A stretch of DNA of 64,000 bases. Source: Mugil cephalus (taxonomy: Eukaryota; Chordata; Actinopteri; Mugiliformes; Mugilidae). Position 1 is the first letter of the stretch. Each line of letters begins with the position of its first letter. A program made the position numbers and the translations under genes. Below the pieces are notes generated by a model. The model saw only the letters and a program-made list of their open reading frames with translations, had not been told where the DNA came from and did no database searches. The DNA lies in assembly GCF_022458985.1 (NCBI RefSeq), contig NC_061781.1:6435501-6499500 (forward strand), read 5' to 3'. Shown piece after piece: positions 1-11,159 of this stretch.

Positions 1-192
1 AGCGGGCTAGTGTCCAATGACGCCTTCAGTTTTTTATGTCTTCCAGCCATTCCACTCTTTCCTCCACTTCCACAATTTGCGAGATTAGTGAGGACAGTTT
101 TCCTTCAAATGAGGTTGTGGTTCTCTCTGGGGCCTCTGAGCTGTTGTCGTCGCCATTATGGTGTGTACTCTGGCACCGCAAATGCTTCTTAA
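1..192 (-). mobile_element. LINE ORF1-like coiled-coil fragment
   Basis: Read on the minus strand, one frame gives FEGKLSSLISQIVEVEERV followed by EWLEDIKN and a stop. This is a heptad pattern like the coiled-coil part of L1/Tx1-type ORF1 proteins. It is cut by the window edge. The assignment rests on pattern only. Confidence 0.35.
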
Positions 193-264
193 GTGCTTTT
201 TAGTTGTTTTGTATGGAAGCGCATTGCATTTACTGGATAAAGAAATTAATTAAAAAATTAGACA

Positions 265-330
265 CCTTATCTCGTAATTACGAAAAAAGATCTCAGAATT
301 ACGAGATATTTTCTCGTAATTACGAGAAAA
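265..330. repeat. Clustered palindrome TCTCGTAATTACGAGA
   Basis: Three full or partial copies of the 16-bp palindrome lie within 65 bp (about 269-283, 291-308, 311-328). The motif is, to my knowledge, a recurring part of interspersed repeats in fish and other vertebrates. AT-rich (AAATA)n follows. Confidence 0.6.
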
Positions 331-1409
331 TAAATAAATATATGCCATAAACAAATAAATAAATACCTAAATATATGCCAGAAATACTATTTATTTATTT
401 ACCCATTTATTTATGTATTTATATTTTATTGATGCACGCACTTCAGAATGAAATGATGAAATGTTATTCAAATAAAGGGGGCTGTCCACACTGGCTGAAC
501 GTTCTCCGATTGGTTGATCGATCCATGAGTGCACGGATCGACTGCACATGCCTTTCACAGCTGGCCTGGTAGCTTGATTTGAAATGACGGCAGGCAAGAG
601 ATTATATAGACATACCGGTAATAAAGAGTAGTTGCCGGCGCATTCATGGACAATGAAGAGTAGACGCCGCATTCGTGGACATAATAGAGACGCTGCATTC
701 ATGGGCATAATAAAGAGTAGACACAGCATTGACTGCTCCAGTGCGAGAAACATCGCCGCCATCTTGCACCGGCCTAAACTCAGCCTCCAGCTGCAGCTGC
801 TAAGGTACTGAAAGGTACCCCAATTTGTGGTGTTATTGACACTACGTAAATAAAATTGAAATGAACTGAATTGAGTAGAGTAGGCTATTTTATACAGGGT
901 GGCACAGACAGAACGACTGAGAATTAAAATCCACTAAAAACACCTCCAACTTGTGGGTTAAAAACTGTTAAAAATTCTAGCTGTTGAGTCTGCTCTTCTG
1001 AAGAATAATAATTTGGATCCTGATATTTTTAATAACTACTGATCTGTATCCAACTTACCCCTTATAAGTAAAATTTTTAGAAAAAATCTAATTAAATTCT
1101 TTTTTAAACAGAAATAATAGTTTAGGATGAACCACATTATCCCCTTGAATGTTTTTTCCCAGTAATATATATATATATATATGTTCAGTAATATCATTTA
1201 TTGATTTTTTGTAAACAAACCAAGATTCTTGCTGTCTTGCTGCAGACAGCACAGAGAGCTATTTCACAAAACCAGGATAAGGGATTAATGCTGGATGTGT
1301 TGGTTATCCTGGATGAATTTAGCTTCAAGTTGGTTGCACAAAAGCAGCATAACTTTATCCTGGACAATTAACCATGGTGATTGAGCTAGCCTGCTCAGGA
1401 CCAGGCTAA

Positions 1410-2060
1410 GAACCCGAAGCCTGTATCACGAAGCAGGCTTACAGACTTAGCGAGGTAACTTCAGGGTTAACCCTGGGTTTCCGGTATCACAAAACTGGAT
1501 TTATTCTCATCAAGGTAAGTTACCATGGTTACCATGGTAACTTACTCTGAACGCCTAACCTGCCTCGGGTCAGGGTAACTTTCAGGATTTATCTGAAGCC
1601 ATAAAACGCTCCAGCCACTGGTCAATCAGCTGTTCGGGTCTTCATGAAGTGCCCTTTCATGAAGACCCAATTGAGATTGGAGCCCAAATCGTGAGAAGAG
1701 CGTTATGGTGTGAATGCATCTTCCAGGAGATAACCACACAAAGAAGAATATATTTTAGCCATCTGTCCCCCCTCCGCTCAAACACAGCCCAAAATCAGGA
1801 TAGTTTGATTTGTTGACATGATGTAATTGTGGCATCAGCTTCCAGCTTTATTGTAACCAATATAACATGAATAAATCCAACTCCCCAGATGCAATGATGT
1901 TTTTGTGGTTGGTTTGTCCCATGTTGTTTTTACTCCAGAGGGTTTATATCTGTGGGAATGAGACGAATTGTCATACACAGCGTCTCCTCCTGAGTGTACC
2001 TGGGTCCCACTGGTTTCTACCAGTTCTGAGCTGATGATTCTGCTGGACATCTTCCAATTT
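1410..2060 (+). mobile_element. PIF/Harbinger-like element, partial copy
   Basis: Starts near AGCCTGTATCACGAAGCAGG and is collinear with the fuller copy at 40646-42653: shared GGTAACTTCAGGGT, CCTGCCTCGGGTCAGGGTAA, GAGATTGGAGCCCAAATC and ATCAGCTTCCAGCTTTATTG. The right end is missing. The part around 1670-1760 holds transposase-like codons (EIGAQI, then an RRER-like stretch) that are degraded. Confidence 0.6.
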
Positions 2061-2269
2061 TGAAAGGAAATAGGCTTGATGTCTTTTCATCAAGTTTCCT
2101 TGGCCGACCACTGCATCTACGATCCTACAAGATCCCTGACTTTGTGCAAGTGTATCTATAAGAATACACTTGCAGCATATTGGCTACCCTGGAAGCAGCA
2201 AATCTTCAGGCTTATGCAGACAAAGTTATTATAATAAAAGAATTTCATAGGTGCCTGCTGATTTTATCT

Positions 2270-2520
2270 GTTTGATATGGAAGCAGATCACTTTAAATGA
2301 ATGAACTGCAGCCAGCATTGACCATGGACATGGTACCTTTGCTCCAGGTCACAAAACATTTATCTTCTTTAGATGCTCTCCACCCTGACAAATTTAACTT
2401 AGCAAGTGGAGGATAACGTTTTCTTATAATTGATCAGCACTATCTATGACATGTCTCAATGTAGAAATCACCCACACGCACTTTCTATGATCTTGAATGA
2501 GCTTCAATAAGATGCTAGTG
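2270..2520. repeat. Low-copy flank repeat, copy 1
   Basis: Shares GCAGCCAGCATTGACCATGG, ACATGGTACCTTTGCTCCAG and TAATTGATCAGCACT with copies near 13.33, 15.43, 26.57 and 28.74 kb, all in the same orientation. It lies beyond the 3' end of lct copy A and belongs to the duplicated flank. Confidence 0.65.
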
Positions 2521-2788
2521 TTTCGTATTCTAAATCATACCAGCACCCCAATTAGTGCTGAATCAAATAGCATCACCTCAAGTTATGTTTTGGCAGTTGT
2601 AATACTTTTTATTTTATTTTTTTTAAACTTCTTGTATTCCTAGTACTTTGGTCAGTTTTTTTTACCTTTCAAGTAGCCGGAATGTGGGTTTTATTACGTA
2701 TTCGACAATGGTCCAGAAAAAAACAAAAAACAAATCTTCAATGTTTATAAAAAGAACAACTTTTACTAGAATATCATAAGGCAAAATC

Positions 2789-2794
2789 TTTATT
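2789..2794 (-). promoter_or_regulatory. Candidate poly-A signal, lct copy A
   Basis: AATAAA on the minus strand about 740 bp past the stop codon, within AAATCTTTATTTGGATG on the plus strand. The same context occurs beyond copy B. It would give a 3' UTR of about 0.75 kb. Nearer non-canonical sites cannot be excluded. Confidence 0.35.
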
Positions 2795-3533
2795 TGGATG
2801 AGGTGATACATTTTGTAATCTGATACTGTGCAGATTCAAGCCAAGTTCAACCTAAACTCTACATGAAAATGAGAACAGATTCAAATAAACTCCTGTTAAA
2901 GTGGTATCCCATGATCTGGGATCTGGGATATGCTTGTCACTAAAATAGTGACTCCATCGTAAAATAATTCACATTGAAAGAGCCTTAACTGTAAGGCTGG
3001 TGGCCAGGTGCTCAGAAGACTGTGACAGTGTAATCCTACAGTGACCTCTAGTGGCAATGAGCGATTTCTGCGCCACACAGCTGCAGGTGAAAGAGGAGCT
3101 ATGTGTATCAGAACTGTAGAGTCTTCTTGGATGAATGGTAAAACATCTTCAAGGAACTCTGCAAGTCCCTTTGCCCTTGTTCAGGCTAGTTTTTTTGTAC
3201 CATGACCTGGAAGACTGAATATTCATCAAGATATGATATGATTTTAATCTGAACAACACAGTTATATTTTACCTTATGAACAAATGATTTCACATAAGAA
3301 ACTGGATTATTAACAGAAAATAAATGGTACTGATAAATTGCACAACAGATGATGGACTTCAGAAAGTTGCAACTTGCTTGAACATGGTTCAATATATTTT
3401 GTTTCACAATGCAATGCAGATCATGTCCATTAAATATGCAATATGTTAAACATATTAAATAAATAATGTTGTAAGTAGGCTGTTAAAGCCTTCAGTTAAA
3501 TTGTGCTTCTATTATACCCGAGTTTGTTCACCC

Positions 3534-3745
3534 TTACAATCTTTTCTCCAGGCCTATACTGTCAATGTTCTGCTTTTTCTTAGATAGTTTTTTTGCCCTA
3601 AAGGCAAACAAAGATAAACATATGACTCCCACCACTGTGACAATCAGTAGAGCAAATGTGGTGCTGAGTCCGACCTCAGCGTCACTGGCGGAGAGCTTCA
3701 TACCCAAGAACCACACAGCAATGTCAGTGACTGGTCCACTTGTTC
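3534..3745 (-). other. lct: Membrane-anchor exon of lct copy A
   Basis: Last coding exon. It encodes a short juxtamembrane part ([20 protein letters not shown]), a hydrophobic helix [18 protein letters not shown] and a basic cytosolic tail RAKKLSKKK, as expected for a type I brush-border enzyme. The TAA stop is at 3534-3536. The equivalent in copy B is 16895-17106, which starts with VTSGP because its first codon is split differently. Confidence 0.88.
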
Positions 3746-6700
3746 CTACACAAAAGACAGACACCAGGGATTATTTTCATTTTGAACAAGCTGATGACAC
3801 TAAATCTAAACTTTGTTTTCAGGCTACATTATTTTGGGAAGGCTTATTCGTTTGTTATGCAATAACACCACTCTCTAATAAGAATAGCCCGACTCTGTCT
3901 AAAGGAAAAAAACATCTTCCTACGGGAGCCTTGAACTAATTACACTTTTTGGACGTTTGTTAAAAGGGGAGTTGCTTTGTATTCTCACAGTAGTAACAAG
4001 ACTCTAGGAAGTCAACTGGCAAACAAATAGTCCTCCCTTAATGGTACCTGGTTGTTTTTACAGTGAAGTTTTTGTGCGCTCAAAATAAATGTGGTATTCA
4101 TATACATGCATTTATCATTGGCACCTTACATTCATCCATTCATCTTTCAGAACCGGTAACCCCCAAATCTGTGTCACTTTACCTCCGGTGTCAGGGTTCA
4201 AGCAGTCATGGGGTCCTAAGGCAGGGTCTGGGAATCCGTTGCATTTTATCATGTTGATATAAAATGATGCTGAGGCCTTGGGCATTCGAGGAAGTGCAGG
4301 GTCTGAGCGGTTGACGTAGAAAAGGCCAAATGTTTCTGTATAGCCAGCGTTCCACTCCAGGTTGTCCATCATTGACCAAGCAGTGTAACCAATAAGATTC
4401 ACTCCATCCAGCAAGTAAGCTGAAAGAACACAAATATTACCTTTAAAAACTGCAAATACTCATGATGAATGTTTAATTCATATGAATAGTATCTAGTTTC
4501 GAGTTTATTTTTATAAGAAAGAACAGAATTGCAAACAAATTATTTTCCTGCAGACATACTTTATATGAGACATCATTATCTTTGTCTCTCCCTTCCCTCT
4601 GTCCTGATCTTAATTATATTCCATGAGAGTGTCTTGATACCTTTCAGTGCCTCGTTGATGTATTTGTCATAGTAGTAGATCCTGTGAGTATCATTTAGGT
4701 CAACAGGACCATGCTCTGACACTCCATTTTCTGTTACAAGGAGTGGTGGATTTCCATACTCTTCCTTGATGAACCTCAGTATCCTGCGGAATCCAAATGG
4801 TGCAACCTTCAACCAGGGCGAACCTGCTTCCAGCCAGGTACGATCAGACATTACTGCTGCACCCCTGTAAAGGTCATATCAATTAGATTTTAAAGTTCTT
4901 ATAGCATGCACAATAAAGAGAGAAATTATGTGAATTAATCAGCATTTAAAGGTGATGGTATTGTTTACTTGTCTGCCTCGTAGTGCTGATTGTTTCCATG
5001 GTCCACATTGAATGCCAGGACACTGGTGTAATGGTTGAATCCAAAATAATCATAGGTGCCGTTGATTCTCTTGATCTCCTCTGGAGTAAACTCAGGCAGT
5101 CTAAAACAATGGAGGAGAGACTGAATTTACTCAAGAAATAGCAATTTAAAATCATGATTGGCAAATGTACTAAACATACACTTGTATAGATACTTTTAGA
5201 GGCTAATATTCAAAGGAAAACCTTAGACAATCATCAAGTTACATTTAGCTGAGGTTATTTCTCTTTCTGGTTAGAATTTTAGTCTGTATAATACCGGGAT
5301 TGTGGTAGACCAGCAGCCAGACTTCGTTCTCGAACGATTGTCCTCATCATCTCACTGTAGTCACCTTTAAATATGGGATGGGAAAACCACCCAATGAAGA
5401 ACTGCACAAAAAGAGACAAAATAAGAGCCTGTTTGAGATTGTTGCCATACAGATATCTTGTAAAATAATCAAGGAATTCGCGTACCTGCAGTACACGTTC
5501 AGCTGCATCAATATCTTCCTGCTTATAGGGATTCCTGGGTTCTGTCCAGTCAGAGTTAACAGAAATGGAGATAATGCCTTTCTGTTGGGCCCGGTATTTG
5601 TCATTGTAGACATGCCAAGCCTCAGCATGTGCTTTAATAATGTTGTGACCAACAATGTAGGGCAGAGTGCCTGGTCGGTCAGTGTACCCTGTAAAAACAG
5701 ACAGATTAATAGACACATTTGAAGCCAATGTGCTTTATTAGGTTTAAAAATACCATGTTTTGGCCAATAATTGGTTTACAGAGTACAATTTGTTTCTAAA
5801 CAATGACAAATTGCAGGGCAAAACTTAAACTTGCTAAATAACTTGTCATGAAAATGCTCAGAAACCTTTTTTCTTTTCTTTTTTTTTTCTTTTTTTTTTT
5901 TTAAATAAAGCTTCAAACATACCTGGGGCAGCAATTCCAATGCCATAACCAATATAAGCTACATTGAACGGCTCATTTATGGTGATCCAAACTTTCACTT
6001 TGGGGCCCAGACGGCTAAACATTAGGTCAGCATATTCCTTGAATCTGTCAACAACAGTCTCATTCTCCCAGCCCCCAACATCTTCCAGAGCTTGCGGAAG
6101 GTCCCAATGGTACAGGGTGACCTGACAGTGGAGGAAAAATAGTTAAGATTACCAAATTGACCAATTTACCATTACAGGGTGTTTTTTTTCTTTTTGAGAT
6201 GCTGGAAATAATCAAACATACACATGGCTGGATATTTGCAGCAAGCAGAGCATCCAACACTCGATGGTAGTAGTTGATTCCAGCCTCATTAATGTGCTTG
6301 GTGGTGCCATCAGGAAGTACCCTTGTCCATGATATTGAGAGACGATAATGGGACACGTTGAGCTGCTTCAATAAGTTAATATCATCTTCTATTCTATTGT
6401 AGCTGTCGCAGGCCAAGTCCCCAGAATCATGATTCGCCATTTTCCCTGGAGTGTGAGCAAACGTGTCCCAGATGCTGAGACCTTTTCCATCTGCTCTCCA
6501 AGCCCCTTCAATCTGTAAACAGCAAATGTATAAGATAGATTTCAATCAATGAAAACAGAGTACTTGAAATTCAAGCATTAATGACAGGGTTTCATTTCAA
6601 CAGTTACCTGGTATGCAGCTGTAGCGGTGCCCCAAATGAAATCTTTTGGGAAATGACCGTAAATCTTCTCCTCTAAGTTTGTAGGGAAACCGTTATCTTT

Positions 6701-9700
6701 CATGATGTGGTAGTAGTAATGAGCAGAGTACTTGGGTGACCTTGGTCGGTTTGGGTTACTGAAGTCCACATGGTGCAGCCCAAATTTAAAGTTGTATCCA
6801 TTCCGCCACTCGAAAGAATCCATTAGTGATGTTGCCATGTATCCCTTCACCTTCACACCATCAAGCTGAGAGGCTTTTAAAGCAAACACACAAAAAATAA
6901 TTATCAAAGGTAAAGCAGCTATGGTAATCATAAAATGTGTTGAAATGAAATCTATTTATAGCAGTGCACCTTTGAGAGCCTCGTCGACATAGGTCTTGTA
7001 ATAAAACACTCTGTCAATATCATCCCAGGTGGTCATATAATCTGTAGCCACTCCATTCTCTGTAATGTAAATGTCTGGATCTCCGTACTCTTCTTTGATC
7101 CAGTTAAGGAGTCTTCTCATGCCCCAAGATACAGCTCTCTGGTACAAATACGCTGTAACTGGTGAACTGGTCTCCTCTGCTAGTGAAAAGTCCCAGTCAG
7201 ATTCATAGGACGGGGGATTAAATGGAGCCATAATGTGGCTTACTATCTTCGTTGTGTAATGATTTACACAAAACATGTCAGCAGTTCCTTTGATAAGTTT
7301 CTTTTCTTCTTCAGTGAAGGAAGGTAGCCTTGACTCTGAAAGACCTTGGAGCTGACTTTTGTTTGCAACTTGCCACTTCATTGTCTCAGGATAGTCACCA
7401 TTCTTGAAAATGGGGTGTGCAAACCAACCCACTTCAAACTGCATGGCACGGTCAGCAGCCGCCACTTCACGGATATCATTGACATCTCTAGGTTCAACCC
7501 AATCAGCATTGAGGGCAATGGAAACCAAACCATGTTGGGAATTGCGATACTTGTCATTGTATGTATGGTAGGCCTTGGCATGCGCTTTGATCAGGTTGTG
7601 TGCAACTCTGTACGGAGCAGTGCCTGGTTGTTTAACATTTGGTGGGATCTGTCCAATTCCATAACCTGACCACGCAATTGTGTGAGGCTGGTTGAAGGTC
7701 ATCCAAAATTTCACTCTGTTGCCAAAGGTAGCAAAGCAGAAGTCACTAAAGTCATTAAAAATGTCAATCAGTTGAACATTTTCCCATCCATTGATGCCTT
7801 GCAAAGCCTGTGGGAGGTCCCAGTGATAAAGTGTCACCATGGGGGTGATATTGGATTCTAAGAGGCCATCAATGAGTCTATTGTAGTAGTCAACACCTTT
7901 CTGGTTCAGGGAGGAACGCCTACCATCAGGAAATATCCTGGACCAGGACAAAGAGAATCTGTAAGACTTCACCTCCATAGCTCGCAGCATGTACAGGTCT
8001 TCATCAAGTCTGTGGTAACTATCACAGGCTACATCTCCATTAGCATCACCAGCAATACCAGAGCCAGGTTTGTGAGTGTAGACATCCCAGACACTGGGCC
8101 CCTTCCCATCTGCGTTCCATCCACCTTCAATTTGATAGGCTGAAGATGAAACTCCCCAACTGAAGCCTTGTGGGAAACTGCCATAGTGATACACTGATCT
8201 CTGGAATTTTGACTGGCGTGAGAATTTCTCGAAGACAATCTTTGATTTAGCTGGAACCTCTGATGCCGGTAAACCTGCTGAACGGTGGGTAAGTGGCATT
8301 TCTACCCCTTTGAAAACTTTAGATTTGAGTGAACCAAAACCATTTTTCTTGATCAGCTGGTTGTAGAAATAGGCTGATTGCTTTGGGAGTCTTGGTCTGT
8401 CTGGAACTTCAAAGTTGACATAGTGAAGACCAAATCTCTGGCTGTAGCCTTGTTTTCCTTCAAATCCATCCATGAGTGACTGCACTGTGAATCGCTGAAC
8501 ATCCACTCCATCAGTGACAATTGCTATGAAATGGATGCACATAAAGCACAAAGTAAGAATTAATCTCACCTATATTTAATATTCATTTATATTTATTATC
8601 AGACACGTTTCCAAACACTAACCTTTCAGGGCCTCATTGATGTAACTCTTCATGTACTCAATTCTGCTGGTATCATTCAGGCTGTCCCCACTGTATGCTG
8701 TTGGCATCCCATTCCCAGTTATGTAAATAGGGACTTTCTTAACATTTAGATATTCTTTGGAAATGTAGTTTAGGAGCCTTCTAAGTCCCCATGGTACAGA
8801 ATAGATATAGTCAGAAGCTGTAGAAGGCCATGAGGGGTCCACATGTGCGTGGAAGTCACCAACTCCCTGAGGACTAGCAGCACACCCCCCATTAGTGATT
8901 CTGACCAAACGAGAAGTATAATGGTTTAATCCAAAAAAGTCAGCAGAACCCTTTATCCTCTGACTTTCTGAGGAACTAAATACTGGAAGTACTGGAGCCA
9001 CAGATGGTGGACAATCCCTTTTCTTTTCAACCTGCGCTTTGAGTGTTGGAGGATAATCTCCATTTACAAATATGGGATGTGCAAACCAGCCCAGCATGAA
9101 CTGCAGGTAGAGATCAGCAGCTGCTATGTCTTCAGGTTTAGAGGAGTCTGGCTCAGCCCAGTCAGAGTTCAGTGCAATGCCCACTTTCCCACCTTGAGTG
9201 CTTCTATACTTGTCATTGTAGACATGCCAGGCCTCAGCATGGGACTTAAGCATATTATGAGTGACCTTAAAAGGCAAAAGCAAAATGTATAGGGTTAATG
9301 CATGAGTGCAACCATTAAACCATATAGAATTTCATTATAGTTGTTACATAACTCTCACCTGATAAGACGAAACAGCATAATCCTTTATGCTGGGGGCATG
9401 CTCACCAGTGCCATACCCAGCATAACTCTCCACCCAAGGGCTGCTGAATGTGTTCCAGGTCTTGACCCTGTCTCCAAATCTGGAGAAGCAGAAGTCTGCA
9501 TAGTCTTTGAAGGCTTCAATGATGGCAGTGTTTTTCCATCCACCGTTGACCTGGAGAGCCTGAGGCAGATCCCAGTGGTAGAGAGTGACAACAGGTTCTA
9601 TGCCAGATTCAATGAGAGCATTGATCAGCTTGTCATAGTAGAGAGCCCCTTTCTCTGATTGACTGCCCCGGAGGCCTAAAGGGAAAATACGGGCCCAGGA

Positions 9701-11065
9701 GATGGAAAACTGGTAGGTGTTGACTTGAAGACCTCGCAGGTGGTAGAGATCGTAATCCACCTTGTTGTAACTATCACAAGCTAAATCAGCCGTCTGATTC
9801 CCATAGGCTAGCCTTTCATGGCCGAAATGGTCCCAGATGGACTCTCCCTTCCCACCTGCTTTCCAGGCACCTTCAACCTTGAAGGACTCGCTTGAGGTGG
9901 CCCATTTGAATCCAGTGGGGAATGATTCATTAAGGAAAGCATCTCGTTCCACTCTGCTCTGGGCCCCAAAGGTCTGCCAGACTTTCTGATAACTGTTTCC
10001 AGACACTGTCATCCCAGTGTGGTCTGGAACATTCCGACTTTTAAAAAAGAGAAATGCATAAAAAAACATAAATACACATGAAAACATCACTGGAAAGGCA
10101 TATGTTTGTTACTGGGATAAACTCTTACCTGAGTTGAACATCCTGCTTGTCCAGCTCGCTGTGCTTCAGGACTGTAATATGTTGAAGACAGAGTTACTGA
10201 TAATTACACTGTCATAGAGTAAAGTAAATATGGCATCATCTTCTCAACTTTATTTGACCAGTCTGCATTTATAACTTCTTGCTGTAGTCGTCTGCAATGT
10301 CAGTTTAAATAACAAATCTGTATTGACTGTTACAGGTTGTAAAAAAACAAGTAATAACGTTGTGGTACATCTTGCGTGTGATTTTCCTTGTAACACTTTA
10401 ATCGTCCATATAAAGACCAATTTGAACTAATCACTGATATGTGATAAATATGAAAACATTCTCAACAATTGCAACTGTTATTGTTATCATCCCGTAGTAC
10501 TAATTACACCTTGCACATTGACTTGTAGCTTTAATGCTCCATTATAATCTGTTTGGTTATGGAAAATAGTGAAGATTGGTTCCAATGGTCTTGGTCATTG
10601 TTTTGATGTTGTTCAGCAGATGTTGCAAATTGTGCTAGAGCTTTTATTTTTATCAAGTTATCTGTGTACACTTTTCAGTGATACCAGACAGAGATATGAG
10701 TTCACTATGAATTTAACTGTATAAGACTTGTAGCTTTTCCTTTATTTGATATATTCTTTTTGTTTTTTAGCAGTTTGTTGGTTTAGTTGTCACAACAAAT
10801 GATGTTGTCAGAAAGAGAAGATTGTTATACCTAAATATATATGAATGAAAGTAGAAAAACACATATCTATAAGAAATATACACTTACATACATACATAAA
10901 AGAGAAATATTCTGTTCTGTATGTTCTTGGTAATATCGCTAACCATATCACATTAACTGAGCTATGTAAAGACTTACCTTGTAGATTATCTCCATTCACC
11001 CCGCTGCTCAGACTTCCATACAAACACAAAAAATACAGACACAAAACCCCCAATAGCTTCTTCAT
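3534..11065 (-). CDS. lct: Lactase-phlorizin hydrolase-like, tandem copy A (14 coding exons)
   Basis: Intestinal brush-border beta-glycosidase of the lactase family. Exons in gene order: 10978-11065, 10129-10171, 9359-10037, 8623-9265, 6970-8523, 6608-6873, 6222-6512, 5923-6121, 5486-5688, 5295-5401, 4969-5100, 4641-4864, 4183-4419, 3534-3745. All junctions are GT-AG and the joined length is 4878 bp (1625 codons plus stop). Residues 1 to about 22 are a signal peptide ([21 protein letters not shown]). GH1 domains lie at about 83-547, 601-1065 and 1077-1539, with a membrane helix at about 1581-1603 and a Lys-rich tail. The start ATG sits in GCCACCATG. Alignment from memory matches LPH II-IV of the mammalian enzyme, while LPH I is absent. 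Only domain IV has both catalytic Glu (E1238 in NEP, E1447 in TENG). By family knowledge the likely substrates are beta-galactosides and beta-glucosides; the true fish substrate is unknown. No break in the reading frame. Confidence 0.93.
4232..6652 (-). other. lct: GH1 domain IV (LPH IV-like, intact catalytic pair), copy A
   Basis: Split over exons 6 to 13, from FPKDFIW to IKCNGF. The acid/base motif is TINEPF (E1238, codon 5972-5974) and the nucleophile motif is VTENGV (E1447, codon 4729-4731). Supporting family motifs are [42 protein letters not shown] and FNHYTSVLA. In the human enzyme this is the lactase domain. It is the only domain of this protein that keeps the full GH1 catalytic pair. 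Confidence 0.9.
6686..8176 (-). other. lct: GH1 domain III (LPH III-like, NQP acid/base variant), copy A
   Basis: Most of this domain lies in the 1554-bp exon 6970-8523; the rest is in the next exon. It runs from FPQGFSW to MKDNGF. The nucleophile motif ITENGV is intact (E973, codon 7058-7060). The acid/base motif is TFNQP instead of TFNEP (Q763, codon 7688-7690). In the human enzyme this domain is credited with phlorizin hydrolase activity. Loss of the acid/base Glu with the nucleophile kept is the state of plant myrosinases, so a narrowed or altered activity is possible but unproven. Confidence 0.88.
8336..9922 (-). other. lct: GH1 domain II (LPH II-like, catalytically dead), copy A
   Basis: Spans the end of exon 3, exon 4 and the start of exon 5, from FPTGFKW to KKNGF. 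The GH1 frame is clear: FxxGFxW at the start, [35 protein letters not shown] and the C-terminal FGLHYVNF. The acid/base motif normally read as TFNEP is TFSSP (S243, codon 9440-9442), and the nucleophile motif normally read as TENG is TGNG (G454). Both catalytic Glu are therefore missing. Mammalian LPH II also lacks the nucleophile. In the human enzyme this part is in the cleaved pro-region and helps folding; the same role here is inference. Confidence 0.88.
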
Positions 11066-11111
11066 GGTGGCTTTTAGTGGATGGATTGAAATTATCAAGT
11101 AGTAGTCCTGG

Positions 11112-11119
11112 TATTTAAA
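11112..11119 (-). promoter_or_regulatory. Probable TATA-type core promoter, lct copy A
   Basis: On the coding strand TTTAAATA lies about 47 bp before the ATG. The same octamer at the same distance is kept in copy B. A further upstream block including GTTAAACAATTAAG on the plus strand (11147-11160) is also kept in both copies. It is AT-rich like intestinal HNF1 sites, but its half-site spacing is not the consensus, so no factor is assigned. Confidence 0.5.
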
Positions 11120-11159
11120 GCAACAGTTTTTTTTTCTGGGTAGATTGTTAAACAATTAA

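Noticed and set aside
2896..3078. 60-codon frame repeated at 16239-16439 as a conserved small gene
   Set aside because: It lies in the duplicated 3' flank of both lct genes and the similarity is explained by that duplication.
3565..3939. 124-codon plus-strand open frame over the membrane exon of copy A
   Set aside because: Antisense shadow of the membrane exon and adjoining intron.
4206..4433. 75-codon minus-strand frame, identical in both copies at 4206 and 18292
   Set aside because: It is a shifted frame of exon 13. Identity between copies only reflects the close similarity of the real exon.
10172..10977. A hidden LPH I domain in intron 1
   Set aside because: No open frame of the needed length or GH1 motif on the minus strand in this intron, nor in the copy B equivalent.
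3534..11065. Copy A as a pseudogene
   Set aside because: All 14 exons join in frame with canonical splice sites and the domain IV catalytic pair is intact.
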